In this document: piece after piece, positions 7,382-8,996 of the stretch
Position numbering within the stretch: position 1 is the stretch's first letter
How the letters are laid out: each line of letters starts with the position of its first letter
Assembly (NCBI GenBank): GCA_009774535.1
Contig: VSNY01000160.1
Coordinates: forward strand, 1-8,996
Direction of reading: 5' to 3'
DNA length: 8,996 nucleotides
DNA from: Lachnospiraceae bacterium
GTDB lineage: Bacteria > Bacillota > Clostridia > Lachnospirales > Lachnospiraceae
Notes under the pieces: model-generated
Told to the model about the DNA's origin: nothing
What the model saw: only the letters and a program-made list of their open reading frames with translations
The model's database searches: none
Program-made: the position numbers and the translations under genes

Positions 7382-8212
7382 ATGGATCAGAAACTGATAT
7401 TTTTAGATATTGACGGCACTCTGACGGAACCAGGAAAAAATGTCCCTCCATCATCTGCGGTAGATGCGGTCCGCCGGGCCAGAACAAAGGGACATAAAGT
7501 AGTGCTGTGTTCCGGAAGGAATTATGGTATGCTCTATCCGGTGCTGCAGTTTGGCTTCGACGGACTGGTTGCAAGCGCCGGAGGTTATATTGAGTATAAC
7601 GGCCAGGTAGTCTACGACTGTCCAATGACCCCCGCCCAACAAGCCAGAGTACTGGATGTTTTTAAGGAAAGCGGCATTTACCGCACAATCGGGGGCAGGA
7701 ATCATAGTTATACGGACGAGGGATTTAAGGAGTTTCTGGCAGAAGATGTGCAGTCCGAAGCCAACAGCGAACTGCTGCGGTGGAGAATCCAGATTGAAAA
7801 TGAACTGGATATTCGTCCTATGTCCGAATATGACGGCGAGCCGATTTATGGTATGGCATTTATGAGCCGCGGAGCCGAGCGGCTGAAAAAACCTATGCAG
7901 GTGCTGCAGGAAGAATTTGATTTTTGTATACAAGACCAGGATACGTGCGGCATTGTGAATGGAGAGCTGTCAAGCAAGGCTTTCGATAAAGGAACTGCGG
8001 TAAAAAGACTATGCGGGTATTTAAAAATTTCTAAAGAGAACACCATTGCTTTTGGGGACAGCATGAATGATTTGGAGATGCTTCAGGCTGCGGGAATTGG
8101 CGTTTGTATGGCCAATGGCAGCCCTTCTCTTTTAAAAATCGCTGATATTGTCTGCCCGCCGGTGGATGAAGACGGTCTTTACAGTGCTTTTGAAAAGTTA
8201 GAGCTGCTTTAA
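7382..8212 (+). CDS. Cof-type HAD-IIB family hydrolase (probable sugar-phosphate phosphatase)
   Basis: Cytoplasmic phosphatase of the haloacid dehalogenase superfamily, 276 residues, the usual size for Cof/YidA-like members. All four catalytic motifs are present: motif I DIDGT with nucleophile D9 and acid/base D11; motif II S44 in LCSGRN; motif III K203 in FDKGTAV; motif IV GDSMND with D226 and D230, which bind magnesium. The C2-type cap lies between motifs II and III (about 80-190) and would set the substrate. Family members act on sugar phosphates, flavin precursors or other small phosphate esters, so the substrate cannot be read from sequence. It is divergent from the sugar PTS gene and the two share operator-like sites, which suggests dephosphorylation of the imported sugar phosphate or a derivative; that is inference. 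It ends 9 bases before the convergent acetyltransferase stop, with no terminator visible. Confidence 0.93.
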   Translation: MDQKLIFLDIDGTLTEPGKNVPPSSAVDAVRRARTKGHKVVLCSGRNYGMLYPVLQFGFDGLVASAGGYIEYNGQVVYDCPMTPAQQARVLDVFKESGIYRTIGGRNHSYTDEGFKEFLAEDVQSEANSELLRWRIQIENELDIRPMSEYDGEPIYGMAFMSRGAERLKKPMQVLQEEFDFCIQDQDTCGIVNGELSSKAFDKGTAVKRLCGYLKISKENTIAFGDSMNDLEMLQAAGIGVCMANGSPSLLKIADIVCPPVDEDGLYSAFEKLELL

Positions 8213-8221
8213 CTGTTATTG

Positions 8222-8845
8222 TCAGATTCCATTTGCGTCGTCTTCGGAAATTTCACGTAGCACTCTGCACGGATTTCCGGCAGCGACTACGCCTGGAGGT
8301 ATGTCCTTGGTTACTACGCTGCCTGCGCCGATGACGGAATCGTGTCCGATTGTTACGCCTGGCAGGACAGTGACATCTCCGCCGAGCCAGACGTTGTCTT
8401 CGACGGTGATCGGTTTGCAGCATTCGAGCATATACGAATGTCCGTCCGGTGCTGTGCGCCTGTTGCGTTCCCTGGCCAGCAGCGGATGGATCGGGGTTAA
8501 AAAGGATGTGTTTGGCCCGACGAAGATATCATTTCCGAGACTTATTTTGGCGCAGTCCAAAAATACGGAGTTAAAATTGATAAAACAGCGGTCGCCGATG
8601 GAAGTATTGCATCCATAGTCAAATTTGATGCTTGGATGCAGTTCTGTCTGTTCGCCGATGGATTTGAGCAGCTGTTTTAGCAGATCTTGGCGCAGCTGTG
8701 TTTCTGATTCGGTTGTGCGGTTATATTTTTCTGACATATCCCGGGCGTAATCGCGCTGGGCGGTTAGTTGCGGGTCGGATGTGTCGTACCATTGGCCGTT
8801 TAGCATCTTTTCCATTTCTGTCATAGTCTGATTGATCCTTTCCAT
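8222..8845 (-). CDS. maa: Maltose/galactoside O-acetyltransferase-like enzyme
   Basis: Cytoplasmic enzyme that moves an acetyl group from acetyl-CoA to a sugar hydroxyl; 207 residues from the ATG at 8845. The N-terminal Mac domain (about 9-60) has EKMLNGQWYDTSDPQL. A left-handed beta-helix of hexapeptide repeats follows (about 75-190), for example TSIGDRCFIN and ITVEDNVWLGGDVTVLPGVTIGHDSVIGAGSVVTKDIPPG. H120 in TPIHPLLARERN matches the catalytic histidine of LacA/Maa, and the C-terminal AAGNPCRV is typical. The start is uncertain: family proteins usually begin near Met8 (ATG at 8824, giving 200 residues), which has AAAGGA 11 bases upstream, while the ATG at 8845 has only a weak A/G-rich site. 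The Maa name rests on likeness to E. coli Maa; the true acceptor sugar is unknown, and NodL-type activity is possible. No promoter was found upstream, so it may be read through from a gene beyond the window. Confidence 0.9.
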   Translation of the reverse strand: MERINQTMTEMEKMLNGQWYDTSDPQLTAQRDYARDMSEKYNRTTESETQLRQDLLKQLLKSIGEQTELHPSIKFDYGCNTSIGDRCFINFNSVFLDCAKISLGNDIFVGPNTSFLTPIHPLLARERNRRTAPDGHSYMLECCKPITVEDNVWLGGDVTVLPGVTIGHDSVIGAGSVVTKDIPPGVVAAGNPCRVLREISEDDANGI

Positions 8846-8996
8846 TCTTTTCTTTTATTTTATTTGTGTGTGCCTGGGAGCGGGAGTATTTTGGCGGGCC
8901 GGATGATTTTGGCAGTCCGGACGACGCTGCGGGCTGGGACTGGTGGGGCAGGCGCGACAGACGGTCCCGGGCGCGGACGCAGAGCGGACGCTGCCG
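8846..8996. other. GC-rich tail upstream of the acetyltransferase, nature unclear
   Basis: After a T-rich stretch (8846-8870) the composition jumps to 90 G or C in the 126 bases 8871-8996. No sigma-A promoter is visible on either strand. On the minus strand one frame stays open from the window edge to a TAA at 8862-8860, which would be the Pro/Ala-rich tail of an upstream gene ending 14 bases before the acetyltransferase ATG. On the plus strand the same codon phase is also open to the edge, but has no start with a ribosome site. I do not recognise either product and make no gene call. The octamer GCGGACGC occurs twice, at 8973-8980 and 8984-8991. Confidence 0.4.
8890..8925. repeat. 18-bp tandem duplication, two copies
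   Basis: Units 8890-8907 and 8908-8925 are adjacent and match at 14 of 18 bases. Read in the plus frame starting at 8890 they give FGGPDD and FGSPDD; two of the four differences are silent GAT/GAC changes. Read on the minus strand in the matching phase they give VVRTAK and IIRPAK. The length is a multiple of three, as expected for a repeat kept within coding sequence, but two copies are too few to be sure. Confidence 0.6.

Noticed and set aside
8871..8996. CRISPR or minisatellite array in the GC-rich tail
   Set aside because: Only two copies of an 18-bp unit without spacers, and one short direct octamer pair; too little for an array.

Overview
The window looks like ordinary chromosomal sequence from a Bacillota (Firmicutes) bacterium, most likely a clostridial or Lachnospiraceae-like species. 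The clues are strong AGGAGG-type ribosome sites, a perfect consensus sigma-A promoter, a fused IIBCA sugar PTS transporter and an NADPH-type glutamate synthase pair with clostridial-looking sequence. Base composition is moderate across the genes, about 10% GC at 7201-7260, and about 71% GC in the last 126 bases. The taxonomy is an inference; no marker gene is present.

Layout. (1) 1-5084, plus strand: gltB (5' end outside the window) and gltD, tightly coupled. They make glutamate from glutamine and 2-oxoglutarate. (2) 5085-5153: a very long hairpin that serves as a two-way terminator between gltD and the convergent PTS gene. (3) 5172-7088, minus strand: a fused EIIBCA permease of the glucose/sucrose/beta-glucoside PTS family. 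(4) 7089-7381: an AT-rich divergent control region. It has a promoter for each neighbour, and each promoter is followed at about +2 to +4 by a similar CG-centred palindrome of LacI/CcpA type. (5) 7382-8212, plus strand: a Cof-type HAD phosphatase. (6) 8222-8845, minus strand: a maltose/galactoside O-acetyltransferase-like hexapeptide enzyme, convergent with the HAD gene and only 9 bases from it. (7) 8846-8996: a GC-rich tail of unknown nature with an 18-bp tandem duplication.

How the parts fit. gltBD is a nitrogen-assimilation operon unrelated to the rest. The PTS gene and the HAD gene probably share one regulator: sugar enters as a sugar phosphate, and the phosphatase could relieve sugar-phosphate build-up. 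The acetyltransferase could modify excess sugar, but no shared control is visible for it. No sugar-specific hydrolase or regulator gene lies in the window, so the PTS substrate stays open.

I see no CRISPR array, insertion sequence, tRNA, rRNA, phage gene or defence system. I found no convincing undescribed system. The best leads are the paired operators, the long terminator palindrome and the GC-rich repeat tail.
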